Part shown: positions 5,288 to 5,311 of the stretch, in pieces | Numbering within the stretch: the stretch's first letter is position 1 | How the letters are laid out: every line of letters starts with the position of its first letter | Notes under the pieces: generated by a model | Seen by the model: the letters and a program-made list of their open reading frames with translations, nothing else | What the model was told of the DNA's origin: nothing | Database searches by the model: none | Translations under genes and position numbers: made by a program | From: Clostridiales bacterium | GTDB taxonomy: Bacteria > Bacillota > Clostridia > Monoglobales > Firm-18 | Length of the DNA: 5,311 nt | NCBI GenBank assembly: GCA_031255355.1 | Contig: JAIRSR010000193.1 | Location: 1 to 5,311, forward strand | Direction of reading: 5' to 3'

Positions 5288-5311
5288 CGGCAACGGAAAT
5301 TCGCGTTTTTC

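Noticed and set aside
5288..5311. Possible terminator after the Crp/Fnr gene (ends in CGCGTTTTTC)
   Set aside because: No adequate stem is visible before the T-run, and the window ends here, so it cannot be judged.

Overview
The window looks like chromosomal DNA from an anaerobic bacterium of the Firmicutes (Clostridia-like) type. The reasons are strong AGGAG-type ribosome binding sites, sigma-A promoters with 17-base spacers, and a rubredoxin plus flavodiiron protein pair typical of strict anaerobes. Base composition is mixed: the genes are rich in GCG/CGC codons, while the intergenic regions are AT-rich. I cannot place it more precisely. No tRNA, rRNA, CRISPR array, insertion sequence or phage gene is visible.

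Layout from left to right. Positions 2-589 (+) hold the C-terminal end of a large protein that runs in from outside the window, probably a DUF5054/GH38-like putative glycosidase. It converges with rsmI (614-1444, -), the 16S rRNA 2'-O-ribose methyltransferase, which has its own good promoter. A gene-free stretch of about 320 bases (1445-1766) carries back-to-back promoters for rsmI and for a monocistronic M20-family amidohydrolase (1767-2897, +). The amidohydrolase promoter is an exact TTGACA-17-TATAAT consensus. This gene ends at a 12-bp hairpin that also lies just past the end of the next, convergent operon.

The right half is an oxygen/nitric-oxide defence module. A small rubredoxin (4239-4394, -) is followed 84 bases downstream by an FprA-type flavodiiron protein (2961-4154, -). 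Rubredoxin normally passes electrons to flavodiiron proteins, which reduce O2 to water or NO to N2O. A Crp/Fnr-family regulator (4517-5287, +) is transcribed divergently from the same intergenic region and is the obvious candidate regulator of the pair.

The points most worth a second look are four: the first iron-binding knuckle of the rubredoxin reads C-x-C instead of the usual C-x-x-C; a dyad in the shared promoter region is centred about 42 bases upstream of the predicted rubredoxin start; a run of helically phased T-tracts lies between rubredoxin and fprA; and the amidohydrolase has an exact-consensus promoter. I see no clear evidence of a wholly new multi-gene system.
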